A stretch of 64,000 nt of DNA from Tolypeutes matacus (lineage: Eukaryota; Chordata; Mammalia; Cingulata; Chlamyphoridae): the NCBI GenBank assembly GCA_026826555.1, contig JAKSZT010038599.1:2589040-2653039 (forward strand). Direction: 5' to 3'. Both the position numbers and the translations under genes were made by a program. Position 1 is the stretch's first letter, and each line of letters begins with the position of its first letter. Positions 11,166-23,464 of the stretch are shown here, piece after piece. The notes below the pieces were generated by a model that saw only the letters and a list, made by a program, of their open reading frames with translations, was not told where the DNA came from and searched no databases.

Positions 11166-11689
11166 TATAATTGTGAGAGAAAGAATTGACAAAACCAAAT
11201 GTTGGTTAATGGAAAAGATATATCCTAAACTTTTTATGAATCAGTTCTCCATAGGTGTCATTCTTGGTGTCATCTCATATCTTTCCAGAGACCCTTCAGA
11301 TTGGGTAATTTTTCAGTACTTCAAGCAAATAACAAATCAATCTCTTTACATTTTGTTGAAATTAAATACATAGCTAGTATTCCCAATATTCCTCACTAGA
11401 ATGCTAGTGATTTGTGATTAAGCAGCATGTCTTTTTTTATAAGCCCTGATATCAGTGCCCCAAAAGTGCAAAGCAACATTTGTTTTGTTAATTATCACTT
11501 CTTAAGTTAAAACAAATTGTTGATAAATTATATGAGACAATAATTTGCATGATTTCATGGTACTCAAAATCCTTGGCTTAGAAGCATCCACAGATTATAC
11601 CAGACTTATTTTTCTAGCTCCAAGCCAGGTAGTACACTTTACAAATCAAACAAATAAAATATTTTTAAAATAACATTTCTTTGAAAAAG
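11166..11689. other. Unassigned AT-rich sequence
   Basis: A short stretch near 11185-11225 reads NKTKCWLMEKI, reminiscent of the ORF2 NKTKSWF motif, so a tiny L1 scrap is possible. The remainder matches nothing I recognise. Confidence 0.4.
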
Positions 11690-13000
11690 AACAAAGCTGA
11701 AGTACTCACATTCTCAATTTAAAATGTACCACAAAGCTACAGTAATATAATAGTGTGGTATTGGCATAAGGGGTAGAATTGAAAGACCCGAAACAGACAC
11801 ACATATTTATGACCAATTGATTTTTGGCAAAGTTTCCAAGTACATGAATTGGAGAAAGATTAGTATCTTCAACAAATGTTGTTGGGAAACCTGTTTATCC
11901 ACATGCAAAAGAATGATGTTGTTTCCCTACCTTACACAATACACATTGCACTATATTCAAAAGTTAATAAAAGTAACTCAAGATGAATCAATGCCATAAA
12001 TATAAATGCTGAAATCATAAACCTCTTAGAAGATAACATATAGGCAAATCCTTAGGACCTGATATTCAGCAATAGAGTCTTAGTTACAATATAAAATCAT
12101 GAGCAATAAAAAATTTTGGAAATGGTAGCCCATAATTGTGAATGCAATTAACAGTACTGAATTATATATTTGATGTGGTTAAAAGGGGAATATTTAGATT
12201 ACATATATGTTATTAGAATAAAATTTTTTAAAGGACCATAGGATGTAACAACACAAACAGTGAACTCTTATAAACTATGGACTACATTAATAATAAAATT
12301 CTAATATTATTTCATCAATTGTAATATATGTGCCACACTAATGAAAGGTGTTAAGAGTGGAGAATATATGTGAACTTTGTATTTTCTACATGAAAATACA
12401 TGATTTTTATGTAAACCTACAACTTCTCTAATTAAAAAAGTAACAAAAGATAAGCTCTTCATCAAAATAAAAAATGTTTGTGTATCAAAGAGCATTGGCA
12501 AGAAAGTAAAAGGACAACCTATATAGTGGGAGAAAATAATTGATTTTCTCAACTTATTAAAGTTTAATACCCAGAATATATAAAGACCATTTATAAGGCC
12601 AAAAGTAAAAGACAAACCATTCAACTGAATAATAGGCAAATGACTTGAATAGATATTTTTCCAAAGAGGACATTTAAGTAAATTTTAAGCATGTGAAAAG
12701 TAGCTCCACATTATTAGCCATTAGGAAAATGCAAACCAAAAGCATAAGAAATATCACTTTAAACCCACAAAGATGGCTATTGTTTTAAAAAATGAAAATA
12801 AGAAGTGTTGGAGAAAATGTAGAGAAATTGGAATTCTAGTTAATTTTTGTTAGGAATGTAAAATGGTAGAACCACTGAAGAAAACAATATGACAGCTCTT
12901 AAAAGAGTTCAAAATAGAATTACCATATGACCTGCCAATTCCACTTACAGGTATATACTCAAAGAAGAGAAAGACGGGGTCTCAAATAGAGAAGTATATG
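11690..13000 (+). mobile_element. L1 ORF2 C-terminal fragment carrying a nested L1
   Basis: The plus strand carries decayed ORF2 after the RT domain. At 11817 onwards the pattern IFGKVSKYMNW...ISIFNKCCWETCLS corresponds to the family pattern IFGKATK...IFNK-CWENWLS. The homology stops at about 12113 and resumes at about 12451 with 'aagctcttcatcaaaat', because another L1 3' end sits between. The distal part (12451-13000) matches the ORF2 tail, including 'ttaccatatgacctgccaat' near 12920. Confidence 0.75.
12114..12438 (+). mobile_element. Nested 5'-truncated L1 3' UTR
   Basis: This is a 3' UTR end, with 'ttagattacatatatgtta', 'cacactaatgaaaggtgtt' and a tail 'attaaaaaag', inserted in older ORF2. 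It is flanked by agcaataaaaaa (12102-12113) and agtaacaaaaga (12439-12450), an imperfect 12-bp TSD with three mismatches. Removing it rejoins the host ORF2 homology. Confidence 0.65.
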
Positions 13001-14344
13001 GGTTATGTAGTAATTCCTCTATAGTAAAAGCAAGGGTATCCCATAGTACCATGATCCTATATATTCCAGTGTGCTCATGATAAAATCCATTTTTCCAAGC
13101 TATGGTGTATGATTCATTTACCATCATTATAATATTAATTCCAAACTTGGAAACTATGTATATTCATATAAGTTTGAATATTTTTGCCGATTCTGATTGA
13201 CCCATAAATGCATCCACATTTATGCCTGGTTCTGGATTCCTTCCAGTACTATACTTTGAAATGTTCTCTGAATATAACTTTCACAACTCTGTTCATTTGA
13301 CAATTTTCAGATCTCCTACTTGGCAGCTGTTTTTAATCTAGCCAGTCCTTCAAAAACTGGGAAGCTCCTATCCCATACAGAAATGATTTACCTAACAGTC
13401 AGCCTCTTTTAAAAAATTTAAACTGCTACATTTTCTCAGTTGGTCTCACTTGATTGACTTACCTGTTTGATTGTAATTTTACTTTAAAGTAATGTAATTC
13501 AACCCTTCTTATAACACCTGATTGTGTAGATGTATGTGACACTGTATGTACTATAACTACTTTTGAATTAAAAAAAAATAAAACCAATTTGTATAAAATT
13601 ACCTACCAGTTTTTTTTTTCTCCTTGGAATTTGGCATATGCTATCATAATAGAAACAGCATGATTACAAAGATAAAGGTCTGTATAGGTAGGAAAACAAA
13701 ACAGAATAAAATATCACTGGAGACTGACATCCAGCTAACAACTCCCTCCATGTCCATAAACACCTCTGTCTTTTGGCTTACTGATAAAGAATCAGTAAAA
13801 CTGTGTTCAGTCACTGTGCTTTCTAAGAAAATTATTTTGAGCAAATCACCTAAAGGAGCCAAAGCAAAAATAAGATTATTCTCACAACACGGTTGCCTCT
13901 CAAACCTGGAAGTGAAGTTAAAAATCTCTGAGTTAATATGGGAAAGAATCTTTCCACAAGTATTTGTACTCTCTGCTGATCCCTATATCATTTCCCACTC
14001 TACAATAATTTTATTTTAAGCACAGGATTGGTCCCATTATCCTGTCAGTCCTTGAAGACCCTAACTTTGCTCTTGGTTTTACTCTTCTATCCTTTTATTG
14101 GCTTGTATTGCTGCAATATAAAACAAATGTATTTGACTGATATAAAACAGCTCTTTTTACTTAAAGTGCTTCAGGGCCATTTAGACAAATGCCATCTTTT
14201 TGTGACTATTAAAATCTGCTCTTGGAAGATTTATAAAAGCCAGCTTGTCTCTCTCTTTCTATTACATAGATCTACACATGCATGCCAAATCCACTCACAT
14301 GTGCACACACATACTCACATGTACAAAAGTTATACTTGGAAATT
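13001..14344. other. Unassigned sequence with a 131-codon open frame
   Basis: No repeat was recognised. A plus-strand open frame at 13624-14019 has no domain I know, no signal peptide and no Kozak-type start, and it starts next to a T run, so I do not call it a gene. Another L1 scrap may occupy the first 130 bases. Confidence 0.45.
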
Positions 14345-14755
14345 AAAATGCTTAAAACAGCAGGAATTTATTTTCTCACAGTTCTAGAGGTTAGAAGTCT
14401 GAAATCAAGGTGTTTCCAGGGCCATTCTTCTAAACATGTAGGAAAGAATTGTCCCTTGTCTCTTCTAACTTCTGGAGTTTGCCGGCAGTCCTCGGCATTC
14501 TTTGGCTTATAGATGCATCTCACTGCCAGCACTGTATTCACATGGTCTTTTTCCCAGTGTGTTTGTTATGTTCTCTCCTCTTCTTATACGGATGCTTGTC
14601 ATATGGAATTAGGGCCTCACTAATACAGTTTGCCCTCATTTTAACTAATCACATCTTCAAAGACCCTATTTCCAAATAATGCCATTTCTTGTACTGGAAG
14701 TTAGGGTTTTGACACATATTTTTGTGTAACACAGTTCAATTTATGACATGGTTTT
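14345..14755 (-). mobile_element. MaLR-like LTR (MLT1/MST type)
   Basis: In plus orientation it shows the usual reverse-complement landmarks of MaLR LTRs in order: 'tttattttctcacagttcta', 'gtctgaaatcaaggtg', 'ctcttcttata', 'caaagaccctatttccaaat' and 'acacagttcaatttatgaca'. The subfamily is not determined. Confidence 0.65.
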
Positions 14756-14839
14756 CCATGAAATATTTGTTAAATGAGTGTGTTATGGATCAAGATGTTC
14801 TTCCAACTAAAACATAGAAAACTCGCCTCTGACTTACAA

Positions 14840-15010
14840 GCTGTATTTGTTTTCTCTTGCTTGGTAACAAATTACTGCAAACTTAGTGGCTTAAAATAGC
14901 ACACATTTCACAATTTCCATGGGGTAGAGTTTTGAGCACTGGTTAACTATGTCCTTAGGTCTAGGTTTCACAGGGCTGCAATTAAGTTGTGAGTGAAGTG
15001 GAGGGTCAAG
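14840..15010 (-). mobile_element. Second LTR-like repeat, partial
   Basis: It contains 'ggtaacaaattactgcaaac', 'ttagtggcttaaaat' and 'ttcacagggctgcaatta', matching the reverse complement of a widespread mammalian ERVL/MaLR-type LTR whose name I cannot fix. It is truncated on the right. Confidence 0.5.
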
Positions 15011-15292
15011 TGTAGTTTCTTTTCTGTTAGCTTAAAGAGCAGAGCCTGGCATTAAATCTTGGCTCTAATCCACCCAGGAACACCAGCCAGAGGTAGTTGA
15101 AAGGGACACCTTCATGGAAAGGTTTGCCAAAGAGTGCCATCAACTGGCAGGCTGGGAAAGTGAAGGAGAAGAAAAAACTTTTTGGAATCTCTCTTGTCTG
15201 TATTCCCAGGCCTTCTTGGAACTGGTCAGCACCCCATTAATGAGTCCTTGACCCTGCTTTGATAACTTAAACAGTGCCATTTTAAAGAGTTA
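15011..15292. other. Unassigned sequence before an L1
   Basis: Slightly GC-richer than its surroundings. It may be a diverged tail of the LTR-like repeat or an L1 5' UTR, but neither could be shown. Confidence 0.4.
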
Positions 15293-15407
15293 GAATAAGT
15301 TGAACCAAAAATCAAAGACAAGCATTGTAACAAAACCACTCAGCAGTAAAATCCTAGGCAGGAGAAAGAAATTGACAATTAGGGTAAACTTACCAACATA
15401 ATCAGAT

Positions 15408-16320
15408 GAAAAAAATATAAGCCATATTGAGAAACAGGAAGATACAGCCAAGACAAAGGAAAAAATTAAAAATCCTAATGAGACACAAGATTTAAACTAA
15501 CTAATCAATGATATTCACACAAACCTCATAATCAATTCAAAGAGTTGAAGGAAAATATGGCTAAAGAGATGACAATAAAAAGACACTGGGGAAGTATAAA
15601 GAGAATTTGAAAGCTTACAAAGAAAAGTAACAGATCTTATGGGAATGAAAGATACAATGAGTGAGATTAAAAATACATTAGGAGCATATAACAGCAGATT
15701 TGAAATCACAGAAGAATGAATAAGTGAAGTAGAAGACAGAGCATCTGAACTTGAAAAGGCAGAAGAACAGACAGAGAAAAGAAAGAGAAAAAAATTAACA
15801 GGCTGCCATAGAACTGAATGAGGGCAAAGAGCACAAACATTCATGTTATGGGGGTACTGGAAGGAAAAAAGAACAAAAAAGTGGCAGAGAAATTTTTTGA
15901 AGAAATGATGGCTGAAAAGTTCCCAACCCTTATGAAAGGAGTATATATTAATATCCAAGAAGGAAAACATACTCCAAACAGAATAAATTTGAATAGACAT
16001 ACTCTGAGACACATACTATTCAGAAATTTAAATGACAGTAATAAAGAGAGAATTCAAAGCACTGAAAGAAAAGGAATTCATCACATATGAGGGATTCTCA
16101 AATAGACTAAATACCAATTTCTTATCCGAAACCATGGAGGCAAGAAGGTAGTGTTATGATATCTTTAAGGTATTGAAAGAAAAAAAATTGCTAGCCAAGA
16201 ATTCTTTATCCATCAAAAGTCCTTTAAAAATGAGGGTGAGTTTAAAGTTTTTACAGATAAACAAAAACTGAGAGTTCTACACTGAAAGAGCAGATTTACA
16301 AGAGATATTAAAGGGACTGT
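15408..16320 (+). pseudogene. L1 ORF1 pseudogene
   Basis: ORF1p is the RNA-binding trimeric chaperone of L1. Here the coiled-coil part (15408-15800) is broken by stops. The start of the RRM is readable at 15845 onwards (VMGVLEGKKNKK, then FPTLMKGVYINIQEGKHTPN), corresponding to GIPEGEE...FPTLLKEMDVYIQEAQRTPN in the better copy at 28-38 kb. The C-terminal domain follows with further frameshifts. No function is expected. Confidence 0.8.
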
Positions 16321-19300
16321 TGAAACCTGAAAGTGAAAGACTAGAGAGGCTTGGAGAAGAGTGTAGAAATGGAGATTATTAATAATGGTAACTAAAAGGG
16401 TAAAAGGATAGACGATATGACATAGGAAAGCCAAAAGATAAAATGGTTGAAGTAAGTAATGCCTTTACAATAATAACATTGACAGTTCTTAGATTAAACT
16501 CCCCTATCAAATGACACAGCCTGGCAGATTGGATAAAAAAATATATATAAGCCATTTATATGCTTTCTCTAAGAGACTCACCTTATACCCAAGACTCTAG
16601 TAGCCTAAAAATGAAAGGTTGGAAAAAGATATTCTATGAAAACAGTAACCATAACCAAAATGAGCTGGAATACCTACATTAATATCAGACAAAATAGATT
16701 TTAAATGCTAAACTGTTATTAGAGTAAAAGAAGGACATCATATCTTAATAAAAGTGGCACTTCACCAAGAAGAAATACAAATCAAATATTTATGAACCTA
16801 ACTAGGGTGCCACAAAATTCATGAGGCAAACACTGGCAAAACTGAAGGGAGAGATAGACATTGCTACAATAATAGTTGAAGCCTTCACTACATCACCACT
16901 CTTATCAGTGGGTAGAACACCTGGACAGAGGATCAATAAGGAAACAGAAAGCTTGAATGGCATGATAAAACAACTATATCTAAAATACATATATGGAATA
17001 TTATATCCCCAAACAGCAGGCTATACATTATTCTTAAATGTTTATGGATCATTCTCCAAGATAGACCATAGGTTGGGTGGAAAAACAGTTTTCAATAAAT
17101 TTGAAAAGATGGAAAATGTAGGAAGCACTTTTTCTAACCACAATAGAATGAATCTGGAAATCAATAACAGGTAGAAAAAGAGAAAATACACAACCATATG
17201 GAGATTAACAATAAACTTTTAAACAACCTATGGGTCGATGAAGAAATTGCAAAAGAAATCAGTAAATATAGCAAGATGAATAAAAATGAAAACACATCAT
17301 ATTTAAACCTATGGGATGCAGGGAAGAAAGTGCACAGAGAGAAGTTTGTAGACCTTAATATTTACACTAAAAAAGAAAAATGAGCTGAAATTGAAGATCT
17401 AACTTCACATCTGAAGAAACTAAAAAAAGAACAGCAAAATAATATCAAAACAAGCAAACAAGAAAGTAATAACAAAGATTAGAGCAAAAATAAATGATAT
17501 TGAGAATAAAAAAAATAGAATCAACAAAAGCAAAATTTGGTTCTTTAAGAAGATCAACAAAATTGACAAACCCTTAGCTAGATTGACAAAGAAAAAAAGA
17601 GAGGAGATGTGAATAAATAAAATCAGAAATGAGAGGAGGGATATTACTACTGATTCCATAGTAATAAGAAAGATCATAAGAAGATACTATGAACAACTGT
17701 ATGCCAACAAATTAGACAACTTAGATGAAATGGATCTACCCTAGAAACACACAAATTACCCACACTGATGTGAGAAGAAATAGAAGACCTTAACAAACAA
17801 TTCACAAGTAAGGAGATTGAATCAGTTACCAAAAACCTCCTAAGAAAGAAAGTCAGGAATAGATGGCTTCACATGTAAATTTTACCAATCATTTCAAGAA
17901 GATTTAATATCACTTCTGCTCAAATGCCTCCAAAAAATTGAACAGGAGGGAACATTACTTAACTCATTCTATTAACCAATATCACCCAAATACCAAAGCC
18001 AGAAAAATATACTAAAAAAGAAAATTACAGACCATTCTCTCTAATGAATTATATATACAAAACTCTTCAACAAAAAATTTACAAATTGAATCCAACAGCA
18101 CATTAAAAGAATTGTACACCGTGATCAGTGGGTTTTACCCCAGGTATGCAAGGGTGGTTCAATACAAGGAAACCCAGTACTGTAATACAATATATCAACA
18201 AATTGTAGGGAAAAATCACATGATCATCTCTATTGATGCAGAAAAAGCATTTGACAAAACCCAGCATCCATTTTTAATGAAAGTACCTTGAAAGATATTA
18301 TTATATGGAAAGTTCCTCAACATGATAAGGGCATATATGAAAAACCCTCAGCCACATCATTCTCAATGGTGAAACACTGAATGCTTTACCTCTAAGATTG
18401 TGAACAAGATAACAATATTCACTGTTATCATTGTGATAGATGTTCTAGCAAGAAAAATTAGGCAAGAAAAAGAAATAAAAGGCATCCAAGTTGGAAAGAA
18501 AGAAGTAAAACTTTCACTATTTAGAAATGACATGATCCTTTATTTAGAACTTGCACTCATATTGAAAGGAAACTATTAGAGATACTAAATGAGTTCAACA
18601 AAGTGATGGGATACAGGAGCAACATGCAAAAATCAGTAGCATTTCTATAAACTAGAAATAAACTTTCAGAGGAGGAAATCAGGAATCATGTAATTTACAA
18701 TAAAAATTAAAAGAATCAAATATCTAGGAATAAATTTAACCAGAGATGTAAATGATCTGTACTCAGAAAACAACAACATATTGCTAAAAAAATTGAAGAA
18801 GACCTAAAAAAATGGAAAGACATTCCTTGTTCATGGATTAGAAGATTAAATGTTAAAATGTCAAATCTACCCAAATTGATTTACAGATTCAATGAAATCA
18901 CAGTAAAACTTTCAACTGCATACTTTGAAGAAATGGATAAGTAAATTACCAAATTTACTTGGCAGAGAAAGGGTCCCTGACTGGCAAAAATATCTCAAAA
19001 CAGTACAAAGTTGGTAGACACATTTCCTGACTTTTAAAACATATTAAAAAGCTACACTGCTCAAAACAGCATAATATTAGCATAAAGATAGACATATAGA
19101 CCAAAGGAATTGAATCAAGAGAAGTGTAGAAACTCTCACTTCTACAGTCAATTGATTTTTGACAAGGCTACCAAGCCAACTCAACTGGGACAGAATAGTC
19201 TCTTCAACAAAAGGTGTTGGGAGAACTGTTTATCCACATTCAAAAGAACAAAAGAGGAACCCTATCTCACACCTTATACAAAAATTAACTAAAAATGTTT

Positions 19301-19451
19301 CAAAGAGCTAAATATAAAAGTCAGGACCATGAAAATATTAAAAGAAAATGTAAGAAAACATCTTAAAGATCTTGTGGACAGAGGTGTTTCTTAGACATTA
19401 CATTGAAAGCACAAGGAGTGAAATAAAAAAATAGATAAATGGGACCTTCTC

Positions 19452-19463
19452 AAAATTAAATGC
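19452..19463. repeat. TSD of nested L1, left copy
   Basis: aaaattaaatgc is identical to 20121-20132 and flanks the nested element exactly. Confidence 0.92.
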
Positions 19464-20120
19464 AACACCTACTCTCCAGTTCATTGGACTCACCCAGGAC
19501 AACTAATAAGGAGATGATGATGGACAATGACCATCCCAAGGAACAGAGAGAATCTGCAGCTGTAAGCAAGATAGTCCCATCCATCTGACACATGGGATCT
19601 AAGCCCCCTCTCAATTAGAAGTGAAATGAACAGCACCATACCAGAATCTTCAGGATTGGGGAATGAACCATGATTAGAGTAGACTTACTGTTATTCTACT
19701 ATAGACTCATTGTGATTCTTGCAATGGAAGAACTTTTAACATTGATATGAAGGCAGTGGCCACTGGAGATTCTGAGACGAGGGAGAGGGAAAAATAGCTG
19801 TAATTTGGGGGTATTTTTGGGACGTGAGAATTGTCCTGAATGACATTGCAATGACGGATACAGACCATTATATATCTTGTAATAACTCACAAAAATGTGT
19901 GGGAGAGAGTATAAACTACAATGTAAATTTTAATCCATACTTAATGTCAATGCTCCAAAATGTGCTCATCTATTTTAACAAATATACCATACTAATGAAG
20001 GATGTTGTTAATGTGAGAAAATGTTGGAGGGCTAGGGACTGGGGCATATGGGAATCCCCTATATTTTTATGTAACATTTATGTTAATAATATCTTTAAAA
20101 AATTAAAAAGTATATTTTAA
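19464..20120 (+). mobile_element. Nested 5'-truncated L1 with perfect TSD
   Basis: This is a 657-base 3' UTR copy starting 'aacacctactctccagttca' and ending in an A-rich tail. It is flanked by a perfect 12-bp repeat, aaaattaaatgc, at 19452-19463 and 20121-20132. Removing it restores the ORF2 sequence DKWDLLKIKC-FCISKDF, which matches the family motif DKWDLIKLKSFC. It is therefore younger than the host L1. Confidence 0.92.
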
Positions 20121-20132
20121 AAAATTAAATGC
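20121..20132. repeat. TSD of nested L1, right copy
   Basis: aaaattaaatgc is identical to 19452-19463. Confidence 0.92.
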
Positions 20133-21344
20133 TTTTGCATTTCAAAGGACTTTTAAAACAGGTGAAATAAAAGTCTACTGAATGGGAGAAAATATTTGGA
20201 AACCACATATCTGATAAGGGTTTAATATCTATGATATAAAAGAGATACTACAACTCATTGACAAAAAGATAAATGATTCAGTTAAAAAGTGGGCAAAGAT
20301 ATGAATAGACATATTTCAAAGAGGAACTACAAATCACCAAAAAACACCTGAAAAGATGTTCAGAATCACTAGCTATTAGGGAAATGTAAATCAAAACTAT
20401 GATGACATATCGTGTCACACCTATTAGAACGTTCACTGTTTAAAAAAAAAACAGAAAACTACAATGTTGTGGAGAAATAGGAGTGTTTACTCGCTGTTGG
20501 TGAGAATGTAGAATGGTGCAGCCATTGTGGAAGACTGTTTGGTATTTCCTCAGGAAGTTAAATATAGAGCTGCCATAAGCTCCAGGAATCCCACTCATAA
20601 GTATCCTCAGAAGAACTGAAAGTATCAACACAAACAGACATTTGCACACTGATATTCATAGTGCCATTATTCTCAATCACCAAATGATGGAAACAACACA
20701 GGTGACCATCAGCTGATGAATGGATAAACAAAATGTGGTATAGGCATATGATGGAATATTATTCAGTTGTGAGAAGAAATGAAGTTGTGATGAACATGAG
20801 AACATGAATGAAACTTGAGGATATTATGTTGAGTGAAACCAGACACAAAAGAACAAATATTGTATGATCTCACTAATATGAACTAAATATGATAAGGAAA
20901 GTCAAGAACTTAATAGCTAGAAGATCGATTACCAGAGGATAGAGAATGGGGAGCAGTGGCTTAATTTGTGCAGAATTTGTAATAAGGTTGATTGTAAAAA
21001 CTTGGAATTGGATAGAGGTGATAGTAGCATATTAGAGTGAATATAATTAGCAGTGCCAATATGAGGGTATGATTATAGTTGAAAGGGAAATTTAAGGTTG
21101 TGTATGTCACTAGAAGAAAAGCTAAGGGTTGAAACTTCGGACTGTATAGCATAGTGAACCCAGTTGCAGACAATGAGTGTGTTTAATAGCACAAATATAA
21201 AAATGTCTTCAATGAAGCAGAACAAATGTATGTTATTATTAATAAATGTTAATAATAGGGTGTATCTAGGCTAATGTGAGCCTAAAGTAAACTAAGGACT
21301 GTAGTGAATAGTAACATATTAATATTTTTCCATGAGTTGTGAAA

Positions 21345-21665
21345 AAAGAGAAGGAATTATCAAGTGACAGAAACGAAACACAAAGTACTGTATATTGTTT
21401 GACTCCATTTATATAAAATGTAAATATAAATAAATTTAAAGAGATAGAATTATATTAGTAGATATGGCTGGCAGGGGATGGATAGAAGGATTGAAAAGTA
21501 AATAACTGCTAAATGGTGGGAGGTGGGGTATCTTTTTCGAATAATGAAAATGCCCTAATATTGATAGTGGTGATGAAAGCACAACTCTGTGATTATGTCA
21601 AGACTTTGGATGGATTATATGGTATATGAATATATATCAATACAATTGCTAAAAAATAAGAAAAC
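21345..21665 (+). mobile_element. Additional L1 3' end
   Basis: It starts 'caagtgacagaaacgaaaca' and contains 'gactccatttatataaaatg' and 'gcacaactctgtgattatg', a different L1 3' UTR type from that just upstream. It ends 'caattgctaaaaaataag', the usual short A tail. It may be a separate truncated insertion abutting the larger L1. Confidence 0.6.
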
Positions 21666-21775
21666 AAAAAAATCTACTTTATAAATATTTCTTCTAGGCG
21701 ATTTTTCTACATGGTCTCAGTTGATGAACATTTTAATAATGATTTCCAAATTAATCAGGCCTTAGATGATATTGA

Positions 21776-21880
21776 TAGGTACAGATATAGATATAGAAAC
21801 AAATGATGGAGATGAAGGTAGAGGTAGAGTTAGAGATAGAGATGTATAAATAGAGATGGAGAGCAATAGAAAGAGATATA
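21776..21880 (+). repeat. Degenerate AGATAG-type microsatellite
   Basis: Repeated units such as agatat, agatag, agaggt and agagat with many interruptions make a purine-rich simple-sequence tract. Confidence 0.75.
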
Positions 21881-22109
21881 GAAACAGAGAAAAATCTGAA
21901 AAGAATATAGTATAGGAAGAGATGGAAAACATGATTTATATTGATTTCAGAAGTAACCAGATATTGTAGGACTCAGACTCTACCATTTTCAAGTTATGAA
22001 TTCTTTTTTCTTTTTTTCCTTCTGTAAAATTAAATAGTATCCACCAGACTTTTAAAGACCTGACACATTATAAACATAAAACATTATGTCTAATGCTTTA
22101 TAATAGCTG

Positions 22110-22505
22110 TTTTAGTATCCGAGGGCTTCCATTAACAAAATACCACAAACTGGATGGCTTAAAATAACATAAATGTAATGTATCATAGTTCTAGAGCTAG
22201 AAATCTGGAAGTCAAGGTATGGGAAGGACCATGCTTCTTCTGAAATCTGTAGGAGGAGAATCATTCCTTACACCTTCTAGTTTCTGCAGATTACTGATAA
22301 TCCTTAACATTCCTTAGTCCTAATGGTCTTCCTGGTGTCTATCTCTGCCAATTTTCTCTCCTTATAAGGGCTTACCCTAATCTAATTTGGCCTCCCTTAA
22401 CTAATTACTCCTTGAAAAACTCTATTTCCAAATAATGTTCCATTCATAGGTGCCAGGCCTTAGGACTTGAACATATCTTTTGGATGGACACAATTCAAAC
22501 CATAT
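22110..22505 (-). mobile_element. MaLR-like LTR (MLT1/MST type)
   Basis: Landmarks in order on the plus strand: 'acaaaataccacaaactgg', 'ggcttaaaataaca', 'atagttctagagctagaaat', 'ctccttataag', 'aactctatttccaaataatg' and 'tggacacaattcaaacca'. This is a nearly full-length LTR in minus orientation. Confidence 0.7.
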
Positions 22506-22529
22506 GTATAGCCAAAATATCTCTTGGTA

Positions 22530-23040
22530 ACAAGTTGGATGTCTTAGTTTGAGCTTTTTTAAAAGCAGACTCTAAGGATTTAAGTACAGATAGTTTATTT
22601 TGTAGGTTCAGGAAGAAACCAGCAATGAAAGGGAAGGTCAAGACAACCAATATATAGCATGTTGTTAAGCTAGCTTCCAGAGGGGGTTACGTTACTCTGT
22701 GGTGAGAATGTAACAAAAAGTGCAAAGCACACACTCCAGAAGTATTTCACTTGACGATTGGAGAAAAGAAGTTTGTTTAAATACCAAAAGTCAGTAGAAG
22801 AAGGATGCTCCTGTGGAGAGTGGAGAATATTTTTGCCCCAGCATATCTTCTAAAGAGGTTCTTTTGTGGTTCCAGAAAAAGCCTTCAGGCAAAGCTTGTA
22901 GATTCTGGCAGTTGGAAATTGTAGGCAGCACACTGAAATGGTAATGTCTGAGCCATATGTGAAAGGCACTGATTAAATCAGTTATATTGTCCAATCTTCA
23001 TTGGAGTGAGAACCTTAAAAATTGCTTCAAAAATAGAATT
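22530..23040. other. Probable unclassified interspersed repeat
   Basis: Phrases such as 'gtcttagtttgagc', 'agcagactctaaggattt' and 'gatagtttattttg' look repeat-derived, but I cannot name the family. There is no gene-like ORF. Confidence 0.35.
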
Positions 23041-23049
23041 TGAAAACTT

Positions 23050-23460
23050 GTGATGTTTAATTCCATATATCAACTTGTCTAATTTGTAATGTCCAGTTGT
23101 TTCTTTCATCAAGTAGGCACTGGTCTGATTGTTACTGTGAAGGTGTTTTGTGTATTTAAATCATTAGTCAATTGATTGTAAATATGGTTGATTATATCTA
23201 TAATCAACAAAGGAGGTTGCCAGCAAGAATGAGAAGAAATTTCTCATCCAATTAATGGGAGCTCTTAAACAGAGAACTACGGAATTCAGCAGTCAGAAAG
23301 AGGAATTTTTATCTATACTTCAACCAGCTTCTCCTGGGGAATTCAATATCACCACTGAGTTCTCAATTTGGGGCCTGCCCTAGAGAATTTGGATTTATCA
23401 ATCCCCCCAATTGTGGAAGGCAATTCCTATAATATATTCTTCTGTGTATATTAGCTGATT
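23050..23460 (+). mobile_element. ERVL/MLT2-like LTR-type repeat
   Basis: It opens 'gatgtttaattccatatatc', then 'actggtctgattgttactgt' and 'gaaggtgttttgtg', and later 'ggcctgccctagagaatttg' and 'gaaggcaattcctataata'. These match, in order, the landmarks of a mammalian ERVL LTR (MLT2-like). It is the opposite-orientation counterpart of 929-1228. Confidence 0.55.
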
Positions 23461-23464
23461 CAAT

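Larger units (their letters stand above)
16443..20886 (+). pseudogene. L1 ORF2 pseudogene (endonuclease-RT)
   Basis: ORF2p supplies the endonuclease and reverse transcriptase. The start codon at 16443 lies where the EN domain begins. EN runs to about 17170, followed by the linker (TSYLNLWDAGKKVHREKF at 17299-17352) and the RT region. The catalytic FADD box is mutated to F-R-N-D (18520-18531), so the enzyme would be dead even without the frameshifts. The C-terminal domain ends at a TAA at 20884-20886. The reading frame is interrupted by the nested L1 at 19464-20120. Confidence 0.8.
15293..21340 (+). mobile_element. Near full-length old L1 with a nested younger L1
   Basis: The copy spans the end of the 5' UTR, ORF1 (15408-16320), ORF2 (16443-20886 including the nested insertion) and a 3' UTR of about 450 bases. 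Both ORFs contain many stops and frameshifts. Subtracting the nested element gives ORF2 a length of about 3.8 kb, the size normal for the family. It is the most complete plus-strand L1 in the window but has no coding potential. Confidence 0.85.

Noticed and set aside
13624..14019. 131-codon ORF in unassigned sequence
   Set aside because: No recognisable domain, no splice or promoter context, and chance ORFs of this length are expected in 64 kb. It could be revisited if expressed.
15515..16012. 165-codon minus-strand ORF
   Set aside because: Antisense to the ORF1 remnant of the plus-strand L1.
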